A DNA stretch of 64,000 nt from Chloroflexi bacterium TSY (GTDB taxonomy: Bacteria; Chloroflexota; Anaerolineae; Caldilineales; Caldilineaceae): the NCBI GenBank assembly GCA_019217005.1, contig JAHBNG010000001.1, forward strand, positions 124,001 through 188,000. Direction: 5' to 3'. Both the position numbers and the translations under genes were made by a program. Within the stretch, counting starts at the first letter, position 1, and each line of letters begins with the position of its first letter. Under the pieces are notes generated by a model. It saw only the letters and a program-made list of their open reading frames with translations, searched no databases and was not told where the DNA came from. Below are positions 1 through 10,218 of this stretch, in pieces.

Positions 1-799
1 CGCGATTCCGATGGCTTCGTCGGTGAGGAGGGCGTAGCTTCGCTCTTCGTCGGCTGTTCGGGGTGGGGTGGTGAAGGGGTGCTTCATCTGTGCAATGCAC
101 TCTTGCGAGTGGCACTCTTTCGGGCTGGCCCTCAAGCCGCGCGCCAGATTGGTCGTCTTGGTCTGTTTGTTTGTTGTTTTCTTCGCGTATGTGTGTTTGA
201 TCGACAAACAGACAAACAGAAGACTCCTGGCGCGCCGATTTGGCGCGCTCATCTCCCGTCTCTGGCTCTACTTGGTCTTGTCCCTGCAGGCCAGCTATAG
301 ACTGCCATCGGTTGAAACCGACGTCTGACAATGGACGTGCACTCAAGTGCACTGCTTTTTCCACCTTTTTTCGCACAACGAACGCTTCCTCAGCCCTTAG
401 ACGCAAAATACGCGATGGCTCTACCATCTCATGCGTCTCTTTCTGTGTTTCTGGGTTGGATCTGCTATCTGGCGGCGCGGTTGGCGCGCCGATCTGGTCA
501 ACCGACCCCGCGCGCTCTTCGTCTGGCCGCAAGTCATTGCCGTCTGAGTCAACAAACTCGATGGTGACCAGGCCGTTGACGGCAAAATGGAGCACGCCGG
601 TTTGAGACAAGCGGGCCAGGTGCCGCGTGACGGAGCCTGGATTGCGCACCCGGCAGAGGTCGAGCAATTCGTCCCAGCGCAAGGCCAGGGGACCCTTCTC
701 GCCCTGGGCGGTGACCAGCAGCTTCAGCCCCACCAACTCCGTCGACATGGGAAGACCGGAATTGGTGATCGTTTGAAAGATGGTTGGAAAGTGGAACAT
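1..799 (-). CDS. partial winged-helix DNA-binding protein, C-terminus beyond window
   Basis: An uninterrupted minus-strand reading frame runs from an ATG at 799-797 to the left edge, about 266 codons. The start is supported by GAGGAG placed 8 nt upstream. Residues about 20-80 look like a winged helix (an ELVGLKLL helix, then SVTRHLARLSQTGVL as recognition helix, then a short beta hairpin VLHFAVNGLVTIEF). This resembles the N-terminal module of plasmid and phage replication or regulatory proteins. Residues after about 90 are hydrophilic and probably disordered. In the last 90 bases another frame (ATG at 87) gives a more protein-like stretch (TADEERSYALLTDEAIGIA), so a frameshift near 90-130 or a second overlapping gene is possible. 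The function is not established. Confidence 0.7.
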   Translation of the reverse strand, partial: MFHFPTIFQTITNSGLPMSTELVGLKLLVTAQGEKGPLALRWDELLDLCRVRNPGSVTRHLARLSQTGVLHFAVNGLVTIEFVDSDGNDLRPDEERAGSVDQIGAPTAPPDSRSNPETQKETHEMVEPSRILRLRAEEAFVVRKKVEKAVHLSARPLSDVGFNRWQSIAGLQGQDQVEPETGDERAKSARQESSVCLFVDQTHIREENNKQTDQDDQSGARLEGQPERVPLARVHCTDEAPLHHPTPNSRRRAKLRPPHRRSHRNR

Positions 800-823
800 G
801 TTCGTTTCTCCTCGTTTTTTTAG

Positions 824-878
824 TCCGGAGTCCAGAGTCCTGGGTCCAAAGTCAAGACCCAAGACTCTGGACTCCGGA
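824..878. repeat. 16-bp inverted repeat of a GTCC/GGAC-rich family
   Basis: Arms TCCGGAGTCCAGAGTC (824-839) and its exact complement (863-878) enclose a short loop that itself carries GGGTC/GACCC. The repeat lies just upstream of the winged-helix gene. Related GTCCAAGGTC-type strings recur at 19965-20070 and 49868-49912, so this is a dispersed low-complexity repeat family in the replicon. Confidence 0.7.
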
Positions 879-897
879 TTTTCTTGAAATCAAAAAA

Positions 898-926
898 CGC
901 CGTTCAACCGAAACCGTTGAGCGGCG
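898..926. terminator. hairpin in intergenic region 800-1355
   Basis: CGCCGTTCAAC (898-908) pairs with GTTGAGCGGCG (916-926). Read on the minus strand the stem is followed by GTTTTTTG, which fits a rho-independent terminator for the minus-strand gene arriving from 1356-5019. The rest of 800-1355 holds several short CACGTTT/ACCACG direct repeats and three GCGCCAGATTGGCGAG-like repeats at about 1239-1320. I see no gene in it. Confidence 0.45.
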
Positions 927-1355
927 CTTGATCCAGCACTGCCCCAAGAGACAGTGCACGATAGCAGAGAAGAAACTGCATCAATCCTGTCACGAATCAC
1001 GGTTCACGTACCACGTTTTACGCACCACGTTTCATGGCATGATACAATGCACTTTAGCCCTGCCGTTGAAGTCTCAACGGTCGGGTTAGCCTGGTGTGGG
1101 TGTGTCAGCACCTGCATCAGGCGAAGTTCATATTTTTAGTTTGTAGACAAGGCGGTGGTCCGGTTGGGCTGCCGTCTTGTCGTGTTGGGGGATACTTTAG
1201 CATAGATTGGGTTGGGGCGCAAGGGAGAGTGAGAGGATGCGCCAGATTGGCGAGGGATGAATGAGATGAATGAGATGAGGTGCCAGATTGGCGAGAGATG
1301 ATGCGCCAGATTGGCGAGTTGCATGCCCCGAATTTGAGATGCAGCCGGAGCAACG

Positions 1356-4300
1356 TTACGGATCCGTTGAGACCGTCGGTCTTGGTGCAATGTTGGATAG
1401 GGCTTTAAAGAGTTCGTCTTTGGCACTGGTCAAAACAAGTCCGGAAGCTGATTGAATGTAAGCTTGCTGATAGAGGCGCGGGAGTGGAAGAGCTGTTTCT
1501 AAAGCGGACAAGATGGATGCATTGACGTGAAAGGTGGGATGACTCGTCAATTGGGCCAGGGCATAGGCGGCACTGCGGCGCACAGGTTCTGACTCATCTT
1601 GGAGGGCCTGGAGTAAGGCCGCCTCTGCTTTCTCGCTCTTGGTCGCATTGCTCAGCGCGAAGGCGGCACTATGGCGCACAAATGCTGACTCATCTTGGAG
1701 GGCCTGGAGTAAGGCGGCCACGGCTTTCTCACTCAAGGTCGCATTGCTCAGCGCTAAGGCGACACTGCTGCGCACAGATTCTGACTCATCTTGGAGGGCC
1801 TGGAGTAAGGCGGCCACGGCTTTCTCACTCTTGGTCGCATTGCTCAGCGCTAAGGCGGCACTGCGGCACACAGATTCTGACTCATCTTGGAGGGCCTGGA
1901 GTAAGGCGGCCACGGCTTCCTCACTCTTGGTCGCAGTGCGCAGCGCCTCGGCGGCATTGCTGCGCACAGATTCTGACTCATCTTGGAGGGCCTGGAGTAA
2001 GGCGGCCACGGCTTCCTCACTCAAGGTCGCATTGCTCAGCGCTAAGGCGACACTGCTGCGCACAGATGCTGACTCATCTTGGAGGGCCTGGAGTAAGGCG
2101 GCCACGACTTCCCCACTCTTGGTCGCATTGCTCAACGCTAAGGCGGCACTGCGGCGCACAGATTCTGACTCATCTTGGAGGGCCTGGAGTAAGGCGGCCA
2201 CGACTTCCTCACTCTTGGTCGCAGTGCGCAGCGCAAAGGCGGCACTGCGGCGCACAGATTCTGACTCATCTTGGAGGGCCTGGAGTAAGGCGGCCACGAC
2301 TTCCTCACTCTTAGTCGCAGTGCTCAACGCTAAGGCGGCACTGCGGCGCACAGATTCTGACTCATCTTGGAGGGCCTGGAGTAAGGCGGCCACGACTTCC
2401 TCACTCTTGGTCGCAGTGCGCAGCGCAAAGGCGGCATTGCTGCGCACAGATTCTGACTCATCTTGGAGGGTCTGGAGTAAGGCGGACACGGCTTCCTCAC
2501 TCTTGGTCGCAGTGCGCAGCGCCTCGGCGGCACTGCGGCGCACAGATTCTGACTCATCGTGGAGGGTCTGGAGTAAGGCGGACACGGCTTCCTCACTCAA
2601 AGTCGCATTGCTCAACGCTAAGGCGGCACTGCGGCGCACAGATTCTGACTCATCAGAGAGCTTGTTGATGAAGGCGTTCAGAAATGCATGACCCGCTTTG
2701 CTTCTTTGGATCTCTGTGATGCGCTGGAGAATGAGCGATTCCAGGGCGGGGATTCTGCCTACCGTGGTTCCTACAAAGTAAGCGTGAAGAGCCTGGGAGA
2801 TGAGATTTTGCTGTAGGGTTGGGCCGACCTCCTGATCGCCCAGACAGCGCAGGGCAAAGAGCAGATCGCGCTGCAAAATTTCTTCATAGGGGCTGGGGCC
2901 ACCAAGCTCCCGGCCCAATATTGCTTCTTGCACGAGAGAATCGACGTCATCGGGGAATTCTTCTCCGTAAAATCCGATGGCGAGCAGGATTGGCTCCTCC
3001 CAGCGGGGTTGGTGGAGTTTGGTGCGAATGCGGGCGGCGGCTTTGGGTGGTCGAGCGACGAGCCAACGGGCCGCAAAATATTCTTCGAAGGTGAGATGCA
3101 TGAAGCCAAAGCGTCTGGGGGCACGCTCGACAAAGAGCCCTGTATGTTCACGAATGCGGGTGAGGAAGTCATCGACGGCAATCTCGACGTCGGGATGGTC
3201 GGGCTCTTGGTTGAGGAGGCGTCCTTTGACCAGGGCGAGTTGGTGGCGCACTTCGCCTTCGGTGGCGATTCCGGCCGGTTTTTCCGCGTGCATCCAGGCG
3301 GCCAGTTCGGCGAGTAGACGGGTGGCTTCTTTTTCGTGGACCAATGCCTCTTGGGGGATGCCGCGGGCCAGTTGCCAGTCGCGGATAAGGGTCTCTGCGG
3401 CCAGCCGATAGAGTTCGATGCGTCGTTCGGGCAAGGTTGCTCCCGTGCGATGGATGAGGGCGAGGGTGCGGAGCAGGAGGGGATTGGTGGCCAGGCGGCG
3501 GACGCCGGTGTTGCTTTCCACGGCAGCCATGATGTTGTCAATTTCAGCCTGGGCGTTTTGGGCTTGGGCCGTCAGGTTTGGGGTTTGGAAGCGTTCGACG
3601 GCATGGCACCAGCGCTCTAGAAAGCGTTTGATCTGCGCGTCGTTCATATCCTGGACGCGGTAGTGCGCGATATCGCCGGAAAGAGGGGCAGTGCGGTAGC
3701 CAGCGACGCGCGATGTGATAACAAAGCGGTTGCCGGTGCGTTCGTGCTCACGGACCAGACTGTTGATTGCCTGGGCGATCTCGGCCCGCTGATCGGGCTC
3801 AACAATTTCGTCCAGACCGTCTAGGAGGATGAGGCAGTCGCCCGTCTGGAGTCGTTCCTGAATCAGGACGGAGAGGGGGGTTTCCTCCGTCTGTTCACCA
3901 CAGATGCAGAGGGGAAGGAAGTCGCTGAGACTGCGGCCGTTGCCGTGTTCGGCGTAGGTGGCGATGCGCAGGAAGAGGGGGAGGCGGGTTTGGCCCAATC
4001 CTTGGACTTCTGTTTTGGATTGGCGCATGGCGAGTGCGTTTTGCAAGGCCAGGTAGCGCATTAGGGTGGTTTTGCCGGCGCCAGGGTCACCCAGGATGAC
4101 GAGCTTGGGATGGGTGTTGACCAGGACGTTTAATTCGGTGGCTTGACCGCGGCGACTTGGTTGCTCATGCTTGAGATAGCGAGCGAGGATGTTTTCACGG
4201 AGATCTTCAAGCTCCTCGCCTAGCAGGTCGCCGCGGTTTTGGAGTTCGGCCAGATCGTCTTCGTAGAGATAGCGGTCGCTGACGCTGAGGGCGGGTTCTT

Positions 4301-5019
4301 CTTCGGCCCGGAGCGAGACGTAGATTTCGTCGAGTGGAACCTGCACCTGGCGAACTGTTTGGCGAGAGCCGCGGGGGTCCAGGTAGCGGTGTTGGTCGAT
4401 GACCCAGGTCAAGTAGTCTTGCAGGGTTTCGGCGGAGGATTGGGGGCCGTCCAGCAACTGTTGGAGCAGGGTTTCGATGCGCTCGATGGAGCGATTGGAT
4501 TGGATGGCGGCTTGGACGGAGAGGGTCTGCTGCAATGTTGAGACTGCGGCAAACTCTTCGCGCAGGGCGTCCAGGAATTCCTTTACGCCGCGGTCGATGC
4601 GGTGGTCGTCAAAGTCGGTGGGGAGGACTTGGCGAAAGCTGGTGGTGAGTGTGCTGGCGGCTGTGTTGTCAAATGGGCTGCGGGCGATGGTGCGGATGGC
4701 GGTTTGGACGGAGGGGAGGTCGGCGAATGTTGTGCTTTGGGCCACGGCCGAAACGAGTTCTGTGTCTGGTGAGCCGTCCACCCAACGAACGAATGACGGC
4801 GCGTTCCAGGGCGGTCTGGATCTGTTTGCGCAGTCTGGTGTCGGAGCGTAGTCCTTCGATGCGCTTTGTGAATTCGTTTTTGCCGTGAGACTTGGCTTGA
4901 TCCACGGCAAAGTCAACAACGCTGTCCCAGACGGTGGCGATCAGGCTCGATTTGACGATGGTTTGGGTTGCTTTGGCGGCGACAGCGCTTGTTACGATAC
5001 CTCCGGTTGGGTCGAGCAT
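1356..5019 (-). CDS. NACHT-family STAND ATPase with 12 HEAT-like repeats (N-terminal frameshift)
   Basis: This is a large NLR-like ATPase of about 1220 residues. The start is an ATG at 5019 with AAGGAG 7 nt upstream. The first 70 residues (MLDPTGGIVTSAVAAKAT...) are read in one frame, and everything after about 4805 in another. The joined product (ALERAV then SFVRWVDGSPDTELV) reads continuously, so a 1-nt frameshift or sequencing error separates them. A helical N-terminal domain is followed by Walker A GDPGAGKTT (about 4080), Walker B LILLDGLDE (about 3830), a sensor FVITSR motif and a winged-helix/superhelical region. Twelve near-identical 32-residue HEAT-like units follow (ALLQALQDESESVRRSAA...). 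Bacterial NACHT proteins of this layout include antiphage NLR relatives; sensing by the HEAT array is inference. It stands alone, transcribed leftwards. Confidence 0.85.
1545..2680 (-). repeat. tandem 96-bp repeats encoding HEAT-like units
   Basis: About twelve direct repeats with a 96-bp period lie inside the NACHT-HEAT gene. The conserved core TCTGACTCATCTTGGAGGGC recurs at each period. Units differ mainly at a few codons (SN/RS/SS after VR, and TKSEE versus TLSEK), which points to recent expansion or gene conversion. Because of the repeat, long spurious open frames appear on the opposite strand. Confidence 0.9.
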
Positions 5020-5284
5020 TTTGTCTCCTTTGCTTCATCGACTCAGGGGGTCTGTCCTTCAATCGTCTATGCCGAGGGCAACGCGTGGCGATGTTGCGGG
5101 ATGGGAGGATGGATGTTTTGGACGCCATGCAAGCGGCAAATTGCCGGGCACTCTCTGCTTTGGTTGTTCTGTTGGGATTGTATCGGGGGCGTGGCGGGAT
5201 GTCAAGAGGGTGACACGCCTATCTTCCCTACCTGTGCAGGGCCGTGCTTTACCCACAAATTGGCGGGAGTGTGATGCCCGCCCA

Positions 5285-5450
5285 GGGTTAATGAACATTA
5301 GAGATTATAAGGATTCAGAGGATGGGACACGGATGAACAGAGATTTTTACGGATTGACTCAGAGAGAATCCGTGTTGGCGAAACGCCCACTTCGTGAACA
5401 TCCTGAAAATCCGTGTCCTATTTTTCAATCCCTATCATGTCTATTCTGTA
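5285..5450. repeat. dispersed ATCCGTGTCC-type inverted repeat, copy 1
   Basis: A block of GAGATTATAAGGATT, GGGACACGGAT, AATCCGTG and AAAATCCGTGTCCTATTTT. It is related to blocks at about 10103, 21790 and 23044. A 30-bp stretch here (ATTGAAAAATAGGACACGG and onward, on the minus strand) is exact but inverted in the copy at 10117-10146. The remaining gene-free sequence 5020-5713 has no supported gene; a 19-bp motif with GTGACAGTCACC at 5457-5475 also recurs inverted at 10297-10315. Confidence 0.7.
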
Positions 5451-5728
5451 TCGGGGAGTGACAGTCACCTGGGGCCTTGCTTTGACCACTCTTGCTTGCG
5501 CCCACCAAATCCTCGTAGGGCCAGTGCGAACCTTACATAAACGTGCCACCGCCGATTCATGGACAATCAAATCGATCAACGAGACGGGCACGAGAAATGG
5601 CGGTGTCGCACATTTGCATCTGTGAGAACCAGATAAAACGGGGGGTATGACTGCGACGCTGCGGGAGCGGTTGGGGCGTCGTTGCCTCGCTCTAGGTGAC
5701 GGGAACAACCACTTTAGACACCTATAAT

Positions 5729-6902
5729 CTTTACTTTCTGGTAAAGGCTTGAGTGACAAAGGGCAAACCGAAAGGGGCGGAAAAAAGAATCCACCCTGAA
5801 AAAACGGGATAAAATGTAAAAATAGTGCTCGGCTAGTTTAAGCAGCGGCATTGAGGCGGCGATGAGCGAGAACGCCTTTAGGTAAATGGTGTGAAACCGA
5901 GGCCTTTTTCCGAAAGTCAGGGTCGAGTTGGTCGGGAGTTGGAAAAAGAGCACTCGAGAGAACACGGCGCAGCCTGCCGGGAGTGGCTTGAGGCTCTCGA
6001 TCCCAGTAGCCAGTCGGTATGGGAGGAAGAGAAGCGGCTAAATGGGAAAGAAGATTGCCAGCAAGCAGCCCCAGTTCAGGTAAGCGGAAACAAGCCTCAT
6101 CGGCATGAACAAATTGACGATGTAAGCCAATCATCTGCTTGGAAGCCAAGGGGGGAGGTTCAACAGGCCAGCGTTCCAGGTAGACAAGATAAATGGTTTC
6201 AGGCTGCAAAGTCATAACGGTCGCCAAAACCAAAGGTGTGTTGTAGGCCGGATCCTGAATGACGTAAATCGAGTAGGTACGGTTGGCTGTATCCACCTTG
6301 GTTGTTCTGGGGACGAGATTGTGCCATGCTTGATAGCAAATCAGGCGACCACTATAGAGAAAGCGACCAGACGAGTCCGGAGTTGTAGCCTCGAGTCGCT
6401 TTCCCTTTTCTAGCATTTCTCTGATTGTAAACCCGGCATCGACCACCGCCACTTCGTCTGACTCCAGTGATTTCTTCGTCTCTGTCAGCAGCTTTTTCCG
6501 AAACTCACTTTCCTTTGTTCCAACCGTGCATCTCATGATTGCCTTGAGCAGTGGCACTCGCTTCCCGCCTATCTCCCCCGAGCTTATCATCACTCCAAAG
6601 ATGAGCGCGGGCAATGCCCGACGAGCCGTTGAGTTATAGAGTCGGTTCACTTTCCCTTGCAGCTTCGGTCGCCAGAACCCTGTGATATCTATGCTTTTCA
6701 CTCGGTACCCTTCTAACTTTTGCCTCCCATTCCCCTTTCCACTTCTTCTTACTTGCAATACATTCATCAGTACTGCTATAGTTATTTCTGGCGCGGTTAG
6801 CATTCCTTCCTCCTTTTTGGGTTCTCTACCTTTAGGATGAACTGCTAACCGCTTTTTGTCACATTTCTCACCTCATCTCTTTTCTTTTACCAGAAAGTAA
6901 AG
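5729..6902 (-). mobile_element. IS4-superfamily insertion sequence, copy 1 (internally deleted)
   Basis: A 1174-bp element with terminal inverted repeats CTTTACTTTCTGGTAAA at both ends. It is flanked by a 5-bp target duplication ATAAT (5724-5728 and 6903-6907). It is about 300 bp shorter than copies 2 and 3 because of internal deletions. It inserted into the last codons of the NACHT-LRR gene. Confidence 0.9.
5838..6803 (-). pseudogene. DDE transposase, internally deleted
   Basis: A 321-residue open frame matches the transposase of the other two copies but lacks most of residues 19-75 and a block after IREMLE. The first catalytic Asp (VVDAGF) is present, and a YREK-type signature (Y-x2-R-x3-E-x6-K in YLERWPVEPPPLASK) is visible, which places it in the IS4 superfamily. 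The deletions are in frame, so a shortened protein could be made, but it is unlikely to be active. Confidence 0.8.
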
Positions 6903-9900
6903 ATAATCCGTAATTTTTTATTGCGCTTCAGGGCAGAGACATCGCTCACCTGGGTTCCACTGAGGTCCAGCCTAGTCAAGCTCGAGAGGGAGGAGAGAGC
7001 AGAGACGTCGCTCACCTGGGTTCCACTGAGGTCCAGCCTGGTCAAGCTCAAGAGGGAGGAGAGGGCAGAGACGTCGCTCACCTGGGTTCCACTGAGGTCC
7101 AGCACCCGCAAGTTCGCAAGGGAGGAGAGAGCAGAGACGTCGCTCACTTGGGTTTCACTGAGGTCCAGCACCTGCAAGCTCGAGAGGGAGGAGAGGGCAG
7201 AGACGTCACTCACCTGGGTTCCACTGAGGTACAGCTCCCGCAAGTTCGCGAGGGAGGAGAGGGTAGAGACGTCGCTTACTTGGGTTCCACTGAGGTACAG
7301 CTCCCGCAAGTTCGCGAGGGAGGAGAGGGTAGAGACGTCGCTCACTTGGGTTCCACTGAGGTCCAGCACCTGCAAGTTCGCAAGGGAGGAGAGGGCAGAG
7401 ACGTCGCTCACTTGGGTTTCACTGAGGTCCAGCACCTGCAAGTTCGCAAGGGAGGAGAGGGCAGAGACGTCGCTCACCTGAGTTGCACTGAGGTCCAGCC
7501 GAGTCAAGTTCGCAAGGGAGGAGAGGGCAGAGACGTCGCTCACTTGGGTTCCACTGAGGTCCAGCACCTGCAAGTTCGCAAGGGAGGAGAGGGCAGAGAC
7601 GTCGCTCACTTGGGTTCCACTGAGGTCCAGCTTCCGTAGATGGATCAATACTGTCTCTGCATACTTTTGGCGATCAAATAGAAGCCAGGCTTCGGTAATG
7701 GTTCTGTGGGCCGTCTTGAATCGTTCGTCGTACGTTTGGGCGTACTCGCCGATCATGTTGAGGGCGGCATCACCGCCAATCCCTCTGATCACCTGAAGAC
7801 AACGGGTGACCTCGTCACCGGTATAGGATGGGTTTGGCGGCAGCAGAGAGATGACTTCGTTTCCGCCTTTGATGAAGAGTTGAACCTCCTCGTCGTCTTT
7901 TGGAGGGATGAGTTGAGTTGCCTTCTCTAAGACGAGCTGGCGTATCTCGGCATCGAGTTCGATCGTTGTTTCCAGAGAGGCGACGGCCAAGAGGTAGGGG
8001 CGATGGAGTTGGCGCTCTGGCCAGAATCTTTTGCTGAAACGCCAGCGGTCGCCCTCCTTTAGCAGACCGCGGATCAAGTGGGCGCTTTCGTGGGGGCGGG
8101 CCAGTCCTGCCGCCAAAATGATGGTGTCTCTCCACTGGTCATCATCTATATTTTTGAGGAGAAAATCGATTTCCCCTTGATTGACAGCAGCTTGGGCGGC
8201 CAGATATTCTTGAAAGGTGCGGTGGGTAAAGTTGATGCGCCCTTTTACGGGTTCGTTCAGAAGGGATGTGCGTTCGACCAAGAATCTGCGCACGCCTTCG
8301 CCCGTCACATCGGGCAAATTCATGTTTTGCAGATGATTGGTAAAATAGGCATCGACTTTGGTCATCGCTTCATCTGATTGTCCAATTCTCATTAAGTGAT
8401 AAGCGTAGCCTTTGACCAGGGCCTCGCGCTGGAGCTTGCTGAGAACGGGGTAGTCGTCCTGGAGCAACATCCCGCGCTTGACGTCGCGCCGGTTTAACAA
8501 CATATCGATACAGTCTTGATAGAGACTTAGACGTTCTTCGGGCAGGCTGGGGCCAGCTTCTCGGTGCAGGGAACAGATCATGGCGCAGAGGAGCGGATTG
8601 ATGGCCAATTTTTGCAGGGCTGGCCGGTTCTTGATCAGCGCTTTCAGGGCGTCTGGCAGCTTTTGCAGCTCACGGCGTTCCACGAGGTCTTTTTCCGATT
8701 CGAACAGAGCCTCGTGCCAGCGTTCGACGAATTGATCAACTTGGTGTGGTTGCATATCCTGTAAGGTTACGGTGGCGAGTTCTTCGTCTTGCACCCATTC
8801 ATGCCATTGAGGCCACTCATCCTGGTTGATGGCGGCCGGGCGAGAGGAAAAGATATAGCGCACAAAGATGCTGCTTGTGCTGAGTAGTTTGCGGACGCGT
8901 TCGAGCATGGGGCCACGTTCGGCGGCGGGAAGTTCGTCGATGCCGTCGATCAAGATCAAGGCTCGCCCTTGTTCCAGAAGCTCGTGGACCCAGCCATCGG
9001 GCATGTTTCCTGCTATCATGGGGGCCACCGCTTCAACAAATTTTTCTGGGGGTGGGAATTCAGATTGGACATATTCGCGTAGACGGATAAAGAAGGGGAC
9101 ATAGTCGTTCCAGTCGGCTAGCGCTGGGGGAAAGTTTTGCTTGGCGGCCTGAATGGCCATCCATTGGAGCAAGGTGCTTTTGCCTGACCCGGCACGGCCG
9201 CGAATGACGAGCTTGCGTGCGCTGGAGAGCACTTGGTCAACCGGGCTTGAACGGACAAATCGCTCCTGCTGGTGGTGACGATCCGCCCAATATTCTGGGC
9301 GTCGACCTTCTCTGAACGGGGCGATCTCATCCACATAATCTATCTCATCCATAAATCGTGGATCCTGGCTGGGCAGGTACTCAACATCTAGCGTGACGTG
9401 GGCAACGTCGAGGCTTTGGCGGCGACTGGCTTCGTCGGCGTGGGGGATGCCAAATTGCTCAAACCGATCCAGGGCTTCGACAATGGCTTGGCGGTATTGT
9501 TTTTCAAAGCGGGCGGCTTTCTCGGAGGGTCTATGGTAGAGGCGGGCCAACTGTTCGAGAATTTCGCCATCGTTGCGCAAACTTTGGCGCGTGCGTGCAA
9601 TCTCGTAGCCAGAGAGGGTGGCGGCGACGTTGATGATCTCTTGACAGGTTGCGGTGAGCATCCGTTGGGCGGGTGGGATCAGGTGGGGGTCGAGCAATGA
9701 GAGGGCGGTAGGTGGTCTGTTCATGATGTGATCGGCCAGGGCCGTGGCGCTGAGTTTGCGTTGTATGATCAGGGTGGCATTGATTTTGGCCTGGTCAAGC
9801 GTTTGGGAGACGGCCATGATGAGGGCGGCACGGTCATTGTCGGTGAGGGTGTGGGTCTCCTTTTGGAAAAATGGTTCCATGCGTGATGCAATATCTTGAC

Positions 9901-10081
9901 CGATCTGTTCAACGGGGTCTTGGGGTGGGGCGTCTGTGAGCCAACGTTTGAGCTGTGATTGGGTTTCGTCGATCAGATTCCCCGCTAACGTGTTGGGGAG
10001 GCCATCGCCAAGCCACTGCTTCACGATATGTTTTGCAATTGAGGTACCGAGCGTGATGGATACGGTTGCAAACAGAGACAT
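6887..10081 (-). CDS. NACHT-family STAND ATPase with leucine-rich repeats, 3' end replaced by IS
   Basis: The start ATG at 10081 has GGAGG 9 nt upstream. The product has a helical N-terminal domain (residues 1-270) and a NACHT ATPase with Walker A GRAGSGKST (about residue 295) and Walker B LILIDGIDELP. A winged-helix segment with the FTHRTFQEYLAA motif follows, then eleven 22-residue LRRs of the form LDLSGTQVSDVSALSSLAN. The frame now ends FTFW-stop, read from the IS terminal repeat. Deleting the IS and one ATAAT copy restores KKLRIIGV followed by a stop at 5714-5716, giving exactly 1062 residues. LRR-NACHT proteins in bacteria include NLR-like defence ATPases. Ligand recognition by the LRRs is inferred. 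Loss of two codons may be functionally mild. Confidence 0.88.
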   Translation of the reverse strand: MSLFATVSITLGTSIAKHIVKQWLGDGLPNTLAGNLIDETQSQLKRWLTDAPPQDPVEQIGQDIASRMEPFFQKETHTLTDNDRAALIMAVSQTLDQAKINATLIIQRKLSATALADHIMNRPPTALSLLDPHLIPPAQRMLTATCQEIINVAATLSGYEIARTRQSLRNDGEILEQLARLYHRPSEKAARFEKQYRQAIVEALDRFEQFGIPHADEASRRQSLDVAHVTLDVEYLPSQDPRFMDEIDYVDEIAPFREGRRPEYWADRHHQQERFVRSSPVDQVLSSARKLVIRGRAGSGKSTLLQWMAIQAAKQNFPPALADWNDYVPFFIRLREYVQSEFPPPEKFVEAVAPMIAGNMPDGWVHELLEQGRALILIDGIDELPAAERGPMLERVRKLLSTSSIFVRYIFSSRPAAINQDEWPQWHEWVQDEELATVTLQDMQPHQVDQFVERWHEALFESEKDLVERRELQKLPDALKALIKNRPALQKLAINPLLCAMICSLHREAGPSLPEERLSLYQDCIDMLLNRRDVKRGMLLQDDYPVLSKLQREALVKGYAYHLMRIGQSDEAMTKVDAYFTNHLQNMNLPDVTGEGVRRFLVERTSLLNEPVKGRINFTHRTFQEYLAAQAAVNQGEIDFLLKNIDDDQWRDTIILAAGLARPHESAHLIRGLLKEGDRWRFSKRFWPERQLHRPYLLAVASLETTIELDAEIRQLVLEKATQLIPPKDDEEVQLFIKGGNEVISLLPPNPSYTGDEVTRCLQVIRGIGGDAALNMIGEYAQTYDERFKTAHRTITEAWLLFDRQKYAETVLIHLRKLDLSGTQVSDVSALSSLANLQVLDLSGTQVSDVSALSSLANLTRLDLSATQVSDVSALSSLANLQVLDLSETQVSDVSALSSLANLQVLDLSGTQVSDVSTLSSLANLRELYLSGTQVSDVSTLSSLANLRELYLSGTQVSDVSALSSLSSLQVLDLSETQVSDVSALSSLANLRVLDLSGTQVSDVSALSSLLSLTRLDLSGTQVSDVSALSSLSSLTRLDLSGTQVSDVSALKRNKKLRIIFTFW
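6925..7655 (-). repeat. tandem 66-bp leucine-rich-repeat units
   Basis: Eleven direct repeats of 66 bp. A conserved GAGACGTCGCTCAC(C/T)TGGGTT core appears each period. The variable positions are almost all in the LQV/LTR/LRE triplet at the start of each unit, the face expected to vary in an LRR solenoid. Confidence 0.88.
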
Positions 10082-10102
10082 CTGGTTTCCTCCGTTGACT
10101 AG

Positions 10103-10218
10103 ACATTATAAGGATTGAAAAATAGGACACGGATTTTCAGGATGAACACGGATTATCCCAGAGTCAATCCGTGAAATCTGTGTTCATCCATGACCCATCT
10201 TCTGAATCCTTATAATTT
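10103..10218. repeat. dispersed ATCCGTGTCC-type inverted repeat, copy 2
   Basis: Starts CATTATAAGGATTGAAAAAT and ends AATCCTTATAATTTC, so the whole block is itself palindromic. It lies in inverted orientation to the block at 5285-5450, on the other side of the NACHT-LRR gene. The remaining gene-free stretch 10219-10688 contains two GTGAC(A/G)GTCAC palindromes (10297-10315 and about 10361-10376) and no gene I can support. Confidence 0.7.

Noticed and set aside
1545..2680. Regularly spaced repeats suggesting a CRISPR array
   Set aside because: The repeats are contiguous coding units of 96 bp without unique spacers; the same applies to the 66-bp LRR units and the 24-bp repeats at 46.5 kb. No cas gene is present.
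1639..2691. Long plus-strand open frames opposite the HEAT repeats
   Set aside because: They mirror the 96-bp repeat of the minus-strand NACHT gene and have no start signals; the same holds for the frames opposite the LRR (6921-7639), WD40 (34782-35462) and pentapeptide (27373-27972) repeats.
5418..5759. Minus-strand 113-codon ORF reaching into IS copy 1
   Set aside because: Starts inside the IS end, covers the natural stop region of the NACHT-LRR gene and runs through dispersed repeats. No gene signals.
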